Shown here piece after piece: positions 16,576 through 25,141 of a stretch of DNA of 54,171 nucleotides. The notes beneath the pieces were generated by a model. That model did no database searches, was not told where the DNA came from, and was given only the letters and a program-made list of their open reading frames with translations. How positions within the stretch are numbered: position 1 is the first letter of the stretch; each line of letters begins with the position of its first letter. Origin of the DNA: Myxococcota bacterium (GTDB lineage Bacteria; Myxococcota_A; Bradymonadia; UBA7976; UBA1532); contig JAKLJY010000053.1 in the NCBI GenBank assembly GCA_023150895.1, positions 1 through 54,171 of the forward strand, given 5' to 3'. The position numbers and the translations under genes were made by a program.

Positions 16576-19500
16576 CTAACCGATCAGGTCGTCGGCATCG
16601 AGTTCGAGGGGCGTCTTGCCCAGGCCGTGGAAGTCCGCACGGTGGGGGCCGATCATTGTGCCCAGCCACTCCAGCACGTCCTTGCTGGCATACGACTCGC
16701 CCACGCGATTCGAAAAGAAGCCAAGCCGACGCAGGACCTGCGTCAACGTCTCGCTGGGTTCGTAGCCCCCGACCAGTGGCATCGCCGTCAGGTCGGTGCT
16801 TCCAATGACGCCGAAGTACCGAAGTTCGCTTTGAATCCACTGAAGTCGGTTCATCGCGCCCGCCATCGCAGGGACGTCTGCGGAATCGGGGTCTCCCGCC
16901 AAGTCCGGGTCGGTCGCTGGCGCGAGGACGGCATGGGAGCCCGGGGTCGCCCGTTCCCAGCGCAGGGACTCGGCATAGGTTCGCCACCATTTCGTTGCGG
17001 CGTACATGTCCGGCAGAACACGCATCCAGAAGCCGTACGGGCGGTAGCGAGGCATCCGGTCCCGACTCCACTCGTCCAGAAAATCGGTCCACGTCCCGTC
17101 GGGCGCCGCGTCCCCAAAGAGGCGGTCGAACCACGTCTCGTGGCGATGGCGGGACGAATGCCTCTTCAGCAGCAACTCCACGAACCCCCGATGTTGGGCC
17201 GCCTTCAGGCCGAGCCCCTGCACATGGGCGAGCAGGAAGAGAACCAGCCAGGCGCGCTTCGTGTCCGGGTGGGATAGATCGCCCTTGAGCCACGCGCCGA
17301 TGCGGGCAGGGGTCTCGGGCGTCCATTCTCTCGGCCAGAGTTCATCTCGCAATTCAGCCAAGCGTTTCATGCGATAGTCGGGGTCCGCCCACGTCTTCCA
17401 GAGAGCGTCGAGCCACCGTTTGGCCGCCTCCTCGGACAAGGGCGGTCTTTCCTGCGCTGCGGCCTTGGATTCCTCCTGCTCGGTGCCCGACCGATCTGGA
17501 AGCGCGCCGAAGAGCGCGATTTCGACGGATTGAGACTCTTCTTTCGAGAGTTCGGCTGCCTTCGCCGCCTGCTGCCAATTCTCGCGCGTGTTCGCCCACG
17601 GCAAGCCTCCGAGACGCCTGACCTCCTGCGCGAGTTGGGGACGAAGGCTGCCACGTGCCAAGTACTTCGAAGCCGCCATGCGGCGCGGCGAAGTCGATGC
17701 AGTCCGTGCCCATCCTGCCAGCGTCGAGGCGTCGGCGCTCAGTTCACCGCGAAGCCGAAGGAACACGTCGAGCCGGGTGGGGCGTTCAACCAGACCCGAG
17801 CCCGCAACGCGGTCATCTGGCGCGAACGCGCTCCGCATGAGTTCGTCCTCAAACGAACTGCGCCGGGTGGAGAGCTCGCTACTAAGGTCATTGGCCGCCG
17901 GCGGCAGGAGCAACTCCGAAATACGGGCCATACCACCATCACGTCCTGGCAGGCGCAGTTCTCGGGCCCACTCGGCCAGCGCGCTCAACTTCCCTGACGG
18001 CCGTGGCCCGCCTTCTGACTCCAGCGTTTGCCAGCACTCCGATTCTGCGAGCGCTGCCAGTCGATCGAGGTCGTTGAACGAGATGTGGTGATGCGAGCGG
18101 TCCGTCCATGCGCGCAGCTGCGGCACGAGTTCGAAGTCGACTTGCCTGACCTTGAGCAGTCGCCCAACGATGACTGACACGTTGTGCTTCACCACCGGGC
18201 CGGCGCACGCCATTAGTTCCGGGATGGCCGAGAGCAAAGGCGCGACCCGCTCATCAGCGGCGGCATCCGATGCCGAGTAGATGGAACATTCGTCGGTGAT
18301 AGGACCCACCATCGCCGGCCACGGCGCACCCAACCCCGAGGGCACGGCCGCGCGTTCGCTTATCAGCCGCCCCAGCCCACAGTCACGTCCGTGCAGTCGC
18401 GTCTGAACCAAGAGCTTGGCCTGCTCAGGTTGTCCGCCGCCGAGACCGCGAGCGAGGACGTTCCAGAGTCCACTGATGAACGACTCGTTCCCCCGTCGAA
18501 GCCCGATGAGGTCGCGGACGTCCGACTTCGCGACCGCGTCGGCGAGTTCGACCAGCGCTCGCCCCAGCTCATCTCCCAATGCATCGAGCGTTTTCGTCGA
18601 CTTGTCGGCCTTGAAGTCGACCCGCACCCGCCCCGTATCGAGCTTGAACTCACCGTTGATGCAGTAGCCCAGTTCCCAGCACTCCTCCGTCGGGGCGACC
18701 ACCCAGAAGGTCGGAACCTCGGGCGGCATGGCCACCGGCACGCCGTTGTCGTCCAGCGCGAGGAGGAGCGTTCGAGTGCTGTTCGCGCGCGTCGTCGAGC
18801 GATAGCGCAGGAGCCGCCTGGCCACTGAGCATCTGCCGATGGGCGCGGGCGTCCGCGTTACGTTCCACCCTTGGGCGCCGGGCAGGTCGATCGGGTCGAA
18901 GACGACTCGGCCACCGTATTGGGGCGGCAGACTGATGGCCGAGACCTGACGCGCCATGGCCGTGAACACGGCCCGCACGGGCGCCAAGCGCTCGAACATT
19001 TCGTCAAGAAGTGGCTCATGCTCATGCTCGTGCTGCGTGCAGAGCGGCAGCTCGATCGTCGTGGCGGGGTGACCCTCGACCTCTTGCACCGGGCTCAGTG
19101 CTTCGCCCGTGACCTCCGCGGGAATGAGGGCAGCGTCGAATCGAAACGCCAGTGAGCCCGAGCGGACCACCGGGTCGTCACTGACGAAGTGGACCGACTT
19201 GAATCCGAGGCCAAACCGACCGGTGCTCTGAACACTGCTCGTCGCGTGCTCGTTGTCCCGCTTTGCGCTGACCTGAAACCGTGCCATCAGGTACAGGTCT
19301 TGGTCCCAGCGAAGCTCCTTGCCGAGGGGGAAGTCGGAGCCGCCATGGTCGTTGATCAGACGGCCCCAGTGTGACACGCGCACAGTGGGACTCGCGGCCC
19401 CCGGCACAGCCATGATCTCGATGTTCACAGTCCGGGCTTCGTCCGGCAGGCGCTCGAGCCTGAGCATCTCGCGTCGTTGTTCGAGCGCGTCGTCCGCATT

Positions 19501-22500
19501 CTGCAGCAACTCCAGCAGGACCGATGCGCGTGAGTACGCGTAGTCCTCGAGCATGGCACGAACGCGATCTCGCAGAGCCCCGGCCACCCGAGGGTCCCGC
19601 AGAAGTTCCGTCAGGCGCTTGCGGGCCTTGCGAATTTCCTGATCGTGTTTCACCCGCTGCTCGCTGTCATTCGCACTTGCCGAGCCGAGCTTGCTCCGGG
19701 TCAGGTCCCGTAGGCATTGCTCCACGCCGCCGAGTCTCGTCGATTCCCCCAAGCGGAATTCCGCCAGCTTGACCGGAAGTTCCTCGAGCAGGAGTTGCCG
19801 TGCCGGCTCGATGCTTGCCTGCGCTCCACTGACGACCTTCGACCACCACCCGTCGAATCGTGCCGACACGAAGTGCGGCCCGAGGATCGCCCGCGCAAAC
19901 GTCGAGCCGGTTTCTTTCAAGACCGCCATTCGGTCCAAAGCGCCGAGATTCGCGAGACTGTAACGACGGAGGACAATGTCGAGTGCCCATTGCTCCTTTC
20001 CTACACGCTCGACGAGTTGCGTGACATCGCCGCTGAGTTTGATGGAGAGCTGCGCGCCCACCAGGCTCGTCGCTCGAATCTCGCGCGGCTTGGTGTCAGA
20101 GAGAAAGAACCGAACCGTTCGCTGGGTACGGAATATGGGCAACCCGACACTGATCTCGAGTTCGTGACGGAGGTCCTCGATCTTCTGATGACCGAGCCAG
20201 CCTTGGAAGGCGGCGTTCAGTTCGCCGTCCGTGGTGCCGCACAGGCTGAAGACGGCGGCCAAGACGGGCCATTGCACCGGACCGCGGTACCGCTCGAGGT
20301 GCTTGATGACGTCTTGCGCGTCCATTAGTCGCGGGCCACCCGTCGGGTGCGGCCCATCTCCGGCCGCGGGGCCGTCGAACTCATCGACCCCCAACCACTC
20401 ACGGGTCTTCGAGTGGGGTTGGTACGAGGGCGGAACGTTGAGCTTCGCCGCCGTCAGTTCGCGGGCAGGCCGCCATCGATTGTTCGCGGCGAGGACGTTC
20501 AAGCGGGTCAAAAGGTTCCGGGCAACGTCCGGCTTCAGGTGGCCGGCCAGGGCGAACCAGGCATCGGTGAGGTCCGTCGCGTCGTCGGCGTTTTCCCGAG
20601 GCACGAGCGCGTTCAGAGTCTCCACCCAGTCGGACTCGTTGAGGTCGCCGGTGAGAGCCTTCGCCAAGCCGATCGAGTCGGTCTCATCGATGCCGATTCT
20701 CGTGGCCTCCTGAACGAGCGACCAGCCTCGGCGGGCCTTGCCGAGCGCGTCCGCTTCCAGGAGCGAGTGCCAGATATCCGACGCGAAATCCGCCCCCGTC
20801 GGTGCAGTCACCCAAGCGGACGGCACCTGCCGATCATGAAGCACGGCCTGCAATCGTTGGGCAATGTTGCGGCCGTCGTTCAGGTGATCGCAGAGGACTC
20901 GCAGGTCGTCGGCGTTCGATCCCGTGATCGTCGACGCGAGGGCAATCTCGGGCGTCCGCAGGCTGGTCACCAGAGCGCGCACCGCCCCTTGAAGGGACGG
21001 GTCGCATGCCAGGTCGTCGATGACGTTGCGTGGCGCAACGCCCGGCAGGTTCTCTCGTTCATGACCAGCCGGGATCCATGGGCAACTGAGAAGTTGCTCC
21101 CGGAGATCGGAGAACTCGCGGGGCAAGGGCACAGCGCTGCCTGTGGGTTGCCTGAGAGCTCCCAGAACGAGACTCGAGAGGCGATGGGAGGCATCTTGCC
21201 GCAGCGCAACGGCCACCAGTGCCGCGGCGCCAAACTCGCTCAGGACCTCGTTGTACAGGCGCTGGACCCGCTCCTCGGGCACCGGCTCGATGATGAATAC
21301 GCCCGCGTCGATGTCCGTGGGCACGGGCAGGCCCGCTCGAAAGGTCCGGCCTGGTTGTAGCGGCACAAATGTGCGGCCGTGAGTCGAACTCGGCTGGGCT
21401 GCGTGCAGCGGCAACCCGTCGAACAGGGCTTTGTCCAGAGTGGCGATGCTCAGGATCGCGAGTCGTTCCTCGTCTGGCAGCGACTCGGCGTTCAACTCGT
21501 GTTTCCGAGCGACCAGCATGTCGATCAGATCGCGGTCCGTCGGCTCCGCGATTGAGAGCGTCTGCCACTGCTCACCGGTGAACTTCTTGAGCCCATCGCT
21601 CGCGACAACTGTCCAGAGCTCGCCTCGTTGCCGCATCACCGCCTGGATCGCCAAGCGAAGAGTCGCGTCGCGTGGCTCCACCCGCAGGGTCGTCGTCACG
21701 TCGTCGACTTTCGCAGCGTTGCCGTGGACGAGCAGGCGCAGCGCCTTCCGCAAGTCTGATGATTCGAGTTGATGGGCGTCCGCAAAGCGGGCGAGCAGGG
21801 CGTGCCGAGCGGTAGGGTCCGTCGCGACATGCTCGGCCTGCGCGACCGCGGCCTGCGCGACGGTTTCCGGTGACACGCAAGCGATCCCCTCGATGCCGTC
21901 AAGGAGGTCGACGATGCAGGGCGATTCGGCGTCGGGGAAAGCGTCGGCAAGAGCCTTGATCCACTCGCGTGCCTTTCGGACCTCCGCCGCTCGACCGCGC
22001 GGGGCGGCCGCCTCGTCCTCCCCATCCTCCATCTCGAAGTAGAACACGAGACGTGTCTGGGCTCGGCGCTGGAGTTCAGCGGCGGTGAGGAGGAACTCGG
22101 GTTGCCCTCCGGGCGACCACCCTGGGATCAACGGTAGGTGCCGAAGCTCCGCCGACTCCATGACCGCCTTCAAGCCGATGACGCCGATCAGGTCCCGAGC
22201 GAGCAGACGCCAACTCTTGGGGCCGACGTCGCTCGATGCGGGCTCTGTCTGCGCGGCCATCATGCGCTCGACAACCCGCTGGACCAGGTTAACGCACGCA
22301 CGACGAGTCTCGTCCGAGGGTTTGTCAAGCCGGTCTCCGCTCGGGACGAGCAGCAGAGGTGGGCTGTCGTTCGCCAGGCGTTCCACAGCCGGACGTGCCC
22401 CGCGGGACACCGGAAGCATCCGAACGCCGAACTCGACAACCCACTTGATGAGCTTCCGTTCGGTCTCGCGTGTAGTTTCCGTCCATAGACGTCCCGAAGG

Positions 22501-24354
22501 CCCGAAACCGGAAGCTTGAGTCTTGAGCGCCCACGCTCGCGCGGCCTTGGACCCGGTCTCCTGCTCGTGCGGGCTCGCGTACGGTCGAAACGTGGCGGTC
22601 ACGAAACTGATGGTGGAGACGACCGCCTTCGCGTCGGGGCCCTTGACCTCAGGCAGTCCCTCCAGAATCGCCGCGAGCTCCACCGGCGACCAGGGGCCGA
22701 ACCCACTGTCGAACGGGGGAACGAGCAACTCGTGAGGCGCAACCCGCAGCCCAAGGTCATCGGCCCCGGCCTGAATCGCGCGTCGCAACTCGCGGTACGA
22801 CTGCCATGTGGGCCAGCCGTGGACGACTCGAGTCCGGGAGAGTTCCGCTGCCGGCACCCGCACGTAGCGGTTCTCGTCGCCAAGTTCCGGCAACAGGACG
22901 TCTCGCGCGGTGACGTGCGAACGCTCCACGTGAAGTTGTTTCGCCGCATCCCAGACGGCCTTCAAGTGGCCGCAGGTGCGGTCATTGGCGGTCGCGAACG
23001 CCCGGGCGAGGACCTTCGGAAGAAGCGGTAGGCAGGTCTCTTTCAGGACGGCTTGATTCCAGGCCGAGTCCGTGCGGTTCTCGTCGCCACCCGTCGTCCA
23101 GCCGTACACGGCTTTGCGATCCGGCGTCACAAAGACGTAGCCGTGAAACACGACGTCGCAGGCGCCCAAACTTTGAACATTCTTGGCGACGGGGCTTTCG
23201 CCGTGCGGATTGTAGTGCACGTCGAGCGGAAGGAACGCCGCCCATCTAGCCACGACCCGCGATGCGAGGTGACTCCTCCATCGGAGCAAGGTCACCGCGC
23301 CGTGTCCCACGGCCTTGCGTGGCCTCTTCTGATAGACGCCCGGCTGGCCCTCGACCTCCTCCATGTTCATCGGCCAATCCGGCGATTGCCTGAGTTCGAG
23401 GGCAACCGGGGCCCTTGCCTCCGCGCCGATGACCTCGACATCCCATTCACATGCGCTGGGTTCGCGTACGCCAATCACGCATCCGAAATCTCTTTCGAAT
23501 CGGGGTGGTGTTATGCCGGGCGGGTCACGGTATCGACCCATACGCGACGGACGGTCACCCGACTCGGGTTGCTGTCGGACTGCAACTTCGTAGCTGCCAC
23601 CAGTCCAGTTGGCCTGCACAGTCTCCAAGTGCGCACATTGCGCGAGTACCAGCACGTGCTCGGCCAGAAGGTGTCGCGGCGTGCCGCCCATGCCGGTGGC
23701 GAGTTCAGTTTCGAAGAGCTCCGGTCGCTCGGTCCTGCCACGCATCCATTGGAAGCCGGCAAGGCGCATGTCGCCGCGGTTCAGGTGCTCCGACAGGCGG
23801 AGCGGCGCCACGAGCAACAACCCATCGGATTGCGCCTCGCCGCCACCGAGGCAGCGGCGAAGTGCATTCAGCAGTTCACCCTGGTCGCCTTCGGACAGGA
23901 CCTGCCAAGCCGGATTGACCGGGTCCTTGCCGTCCTGGCGGACATAGGGATCGACGACCCCGGACTGCACGTCACCGTCCGCAAGACCGCAGTAGAGAAA
24001 CGTCTCGCACCAGTGGAAGATGCTCTTCAGCCCGAGGCCGAATCGGCCCACCTTGGACGCGTCCGTTTCCTTGTTGCCGCCCGACGCCCTGTGCAGGGCC
24101 TCGATGTCACCCACCGGCGCCCTACCGTCGTTGGCGATCAGGATCAGTGGCCCGCTCAAAAGGGGGTTCGTCGCCTTGCCTCCGAGACCATCTGGTTCGA
24201 ACGCAAGGACGAGCCGCCGCGCCTGGGCATCGTCCGCGTTCTGCATCATCTCCCGAACGAAAGAGTCGGCGGTGTAGCCGTGCTCCAACAGCTCTCGAAT
24301 CTGGCGAACGGCCTCGTCGGCCTTGACGATGATGCCGGTCTGGGTCGTACTCAT
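16576..24354 (-). CDS. Giant protein with two Hsp90/sacsin-like ATPase domains
   Basis: About 2,592 residues from the ATG at 24354; the ATG at 24363 has a GGAG three bases upstream and is an alternative. The first GHKL/Hsp90-like domain lies near the N-terminus: VREMMQNADDAQ, LILIANDGRAPV, KVGRFGLGLKSIFH. A second starts near residue 1600: ASVLLELLQNADDALEQ, then VSHWGRLINDHGG and TGRFGLGFKSVHFVSDDP (~1710). The rest is long, leucine-rich and apparently helical, with no nuclease motif found. Sacsin-like ATPase proteins act as chaperone-like or sensor ATPases, and giant versions occur beside helicases in bacterial defence loci. It is flanked by the 239-aa gene and the SNF2 gene with tight spacing. 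Its role may be sensing or scaffolding. Confidence 0.85.
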   Translation of the reverse strand: MSTTQTGIIVKADEAVRQIRELLEHGYTADSFVREMMQNADDAQARRLVLAFEPDGLGGKATNPLLSGPLILIANDGRAPVGDIEALHRASGGNKETDASKVGRFGLGLKSIFHWCETFLYCGLADGDVQSGVVDPYVRQDGKDPVNPAWQVLSEGDQGELLNALRRCLGGGEAQSDGLLLVAPLRLSEHLNRGDMRLAGFQWMRGRTERPELFETELATGMGGTPRHLLAEHVLVLAQCAHLETVQANWTGGSYEVAVRQQPESGDRPSRMGRYRDPPGITPPRFERDFGCVIGVREPSACEWDVEVIGAEARAPVALELRQSPDWPMNMEEVEGQPGVYQKRPRKAVGHGAVTLLRWRSHLASRVVARWAAFLPLDVHYNPHGESPVAKNVQSLGACDVVFHGYVFVTPDRKAVYGWTTGGDENRTDSAWNQAVLKETCLPLLPKVLARAFATANDRTCGHLKAVWDAAKQLHVERSHVTARDVLLPELGDENRYVRVPAAELSRTRVVHGWPTWQSYRELRRAIQAGADDLGLRVAPHELLVPPFDSGFGPWSPVELAAILEGLPEVKGPDAKAVVSTISFVTATFRPYASPHEQETGSKAARAWALKTQASGFGPSGRLWTETTRETERKLIKWVVEFGVRMLPVSRGARPAVERLANDSPPLLLVPSGDRLDKPSDETRRACVNLVQRVVERMMAAQTEPASSDVGPKSWRLLARDLIGVIGLKAVMESAELRHLPLIPGWSPGGQPEFLLTAAELQRRAQTRLVFYFEMEDGEDEAAAPRGRAAEVRKAREWIKALADAFPDAESPCIVDLLDGIEGIACVSPETVAQAAVAQAEHVATDPTARHALLARFADAHQLESSDLRKALRLLVHGNAAKVDDVTTTLRVEPRDATLRLAIQAVMRQRGELWTVVASDGLKKFTGEQWQTLSIAEPTDRDLIDMLVARKHELNAESLPDEERLAILSIATLDKALFDGLPLHAAQPSSTHGRTFVPLQPGRTFRAGLPVPTDIDAGVFIIEPVPEERVQRLYNEVLSEFGAAALVAVALRQDASHRLSSLVLGALRQPTGSAVPLPREFSDLREQLLSCPWIPAGHERENLPGVAPRNVIDDLACDPSLQGAVRALVTSLRTPEIALASTITGSNADDLRVLCDHLNDGRNIAQRLQAVLHDRQVPSAWVTAPTGADFASDIWHSLLEADALGKARRGWSLVQEATRIGIDETDSIGLAKALTGDLNESDWVETLNALVPRENADDATDLTDAWFALAGHLKPDVARNLLTRLNVLAANNRWRPARELTAAKLNVPPSYQPHSKTREWLGVDEFDGPAAGDGPHPTGGPRLMDAQDVIKHLERYRGPVQWPVLAAVFSLCGTTDGELNAAFQGWLGHQKIEDLRHELEISVGLPIFRTQRTVRFFLSDTKPREIRATSLVGAQLSIKLSGDVTQLVERVGKEQWALDIVLRRYSLANLGALDRMAVLKETGSTFARAILGPHFVSARFDGWWSKVVSGAQASIEPARQLLLEELPVKLAEFRLGESTRLGGVEQCLRDLTRSKLGSASANDSEQRVKHDQEIRKARKRLTELLRDPRVAGALRDRVRAMLEDYAYSRASVLLELLQNADDALEQRREMLRLERLPDEARTVNIEIMAVPGAASPTVRVSHWGRLINDHGGSDFPLGKELRWDQDLYLMARFQVSAKRDNEHATSSVQSTGRFGLGFKSVHFVSDDPVVRSGSLAFRFDAALIPAEVTGEALSPVQEVEGHPATTIELPLCTQHEHEHEPLLDEMFERLAPVRAVFTAMARQVSAISLPPQYGGRVVFDPIDLPGAQGWNVTRTPAPIGRCSVARRLLRYRSTTRANSTRTLLLALDDNGVPVAMPPEVPTFWVVAPTEECWELGYCINGEFKLDTGRVRVDFKADKSTKTLDALGDELGRALVELADAVAKSDVRDLIGLRRGNESFISGLWNVLARGLGGGQPEQAKLLVQTRLHGRDCGLGRLISERAAVPSGLGAPWPAMVGPITDECSIYSASDAAADERVAPLLSAIPELMACAGPVVKHNVSVIVGRLLKVRQVDFELVPQLRAWTDRSHHHISFNDLDRLAALAESECWQTLESEGGPRPSGKLSALAEWARELRLPGRDGGMARISELLLPPAANDLSSELSTRRSSFEDELMRSAFAPDDRVAGSGLVERPTRLDVFLRLRGELSADASTLAGWARTASTSPRRMAASKYLARGSLRPQLAQEVRRLGGLPWANTRENWQQAAKAAELSKEESQSVEIALFGALPDRSGTEQEESKAAAQERPPLSEEAAKRWLDALWKTWADPDYRMKRLAELRDELWPREWTPETPARIGAWLKGDLSHPDTKRAWLVLFLLAHVQGLGLKAAQHRGFVELLLKRHSSRHRHETWFDRLFGDAAPDGTWTDFLDEWSRDRMPRYRPYGFWMRVLPDMYAATKWWRTYAESLRWERATPGSHAVLAPATDPDLAGDPDSADVPAMAGAMNRLQWIQSELRYFGVIGSTDLTAMPLVGGYEPSETLTQVLRRLGFFSNRVGESYASKDVLEWLGTMIGPHRADFHGLGKTPLELDADDLIG

Positions 24355-24421
24355 GTCGTCCATCTGCTCCGGGCCCCGGGGGCGTCCTGATGCACGTGAA
24401 GCCGAGGTGATTCCGATGCGG

Positions 24422-25141
24422 TCATTCTCGCGTATCCCGTGTGCGCTTTGGGGCGGCTTTCGCGCCGGCCTCACCGTCCGCGTTCCTCAGCCGCCCATAA
24501 ACGCTCTTCCGCGAGCCCATCATTTCGGCGGGCAGGGCGAGGCGCCGGTACAGCGTCAGCCCCGTGCCACAGCGGTTGGAGTCGTCAATGCGGGTGCCGC
24601 CTTCTTCCCCCTGGTCGCCATACTCGATGACGTGGCCGTGGTCGAACCGGAATCTCGGCGAGAGCTGAAGGTTGCCGGCGCCGTTCACCCCGGTCTCCGT
24701 GGTCCAGTAGCCTGGGACCTCCAGATACGGACCGAGGAACTCGGCGACCTTGCCGTCCATCGTGCCGAGCGCCACAGCGAGAATCGAGAAGCCCGGGCCG
24801 GTGTCGCCGATGAACACAGTGAAGGCCCGGTTCCGGATGCTCTTGCCAGCCTCGGTCATCGCCTTCAGCCCCCGGAGCAGGCCGGTCTTCACTTGTTCGA
24901 ACGGGTCGAGACCATCGGCGGCGTAGGCGTCTTCGAGATCGTTCCAGCGGTAGAGGAAGACGAGCACAGCGACTTCGTCCTGGAGGAAGTCCGCGTGCGG
25001 CCAGGCGATGTTGGGGTCGTCCCACTCGGGCGGCGGGTCGGACATGGCAGTCGTCATCGTCGCGGGCGGCGCGTCGGCCTGCGGTTGGAACAAGTCCAAT
25101 TGCCGCGGATCCAGGCTGTGTTTGTGGGGGCGGCGTGCCAT
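24422..25141 (-). CDS. Uncharacterised 239-residue protein upstream of the Hsp90-like gene
   Basis: 239 residues. The ATG at 25141 shares a base with the methyltransferase stop (TGATG). Residues 1-30 contain a basic start and an LDLFQP phrase that could act as a linear interaction motif. The core is DEVAVLVFLYRWNDLEDAYAADG, a helical segment (FEQVKTGLLRGLKAMTEAGK), and ~FTVFIGDTGPGFSILAVALG with beta/alpha character. The tail is Arg/Lys rich (GAKAAPKRTRDTRE). I recognise no family and no catalytic residues. The position between the methyltransferase and the giant ATPase gene, with a 58-67 bp gap to the latter, suggests it belongs to the inserted block. Possible adaptor or specificity subunit. 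Confidence 0.7.
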   Translation of the reverse strand: MARRPHKHSLDPRQLDLFQPQADAPPATMTTAMSDPPPEWDDPNIAWPHADFLQDEVAVLVFLYRWNDLEDAYAADGLDPFEQVKTGLLRGLKAMTEAGKSIRNRAFTVFIGDTGPGFSILAVALGTMDGKVAEFLGPYLEVPGYWTTETGVNGAGNLQLSPRFRFDHGHVIEYGDQGEEGGTRIDDSNRCGTGLTLYRRLALPAEMMGSRKSVYGRLRNADGEAGAKAAPKRTRDTRE

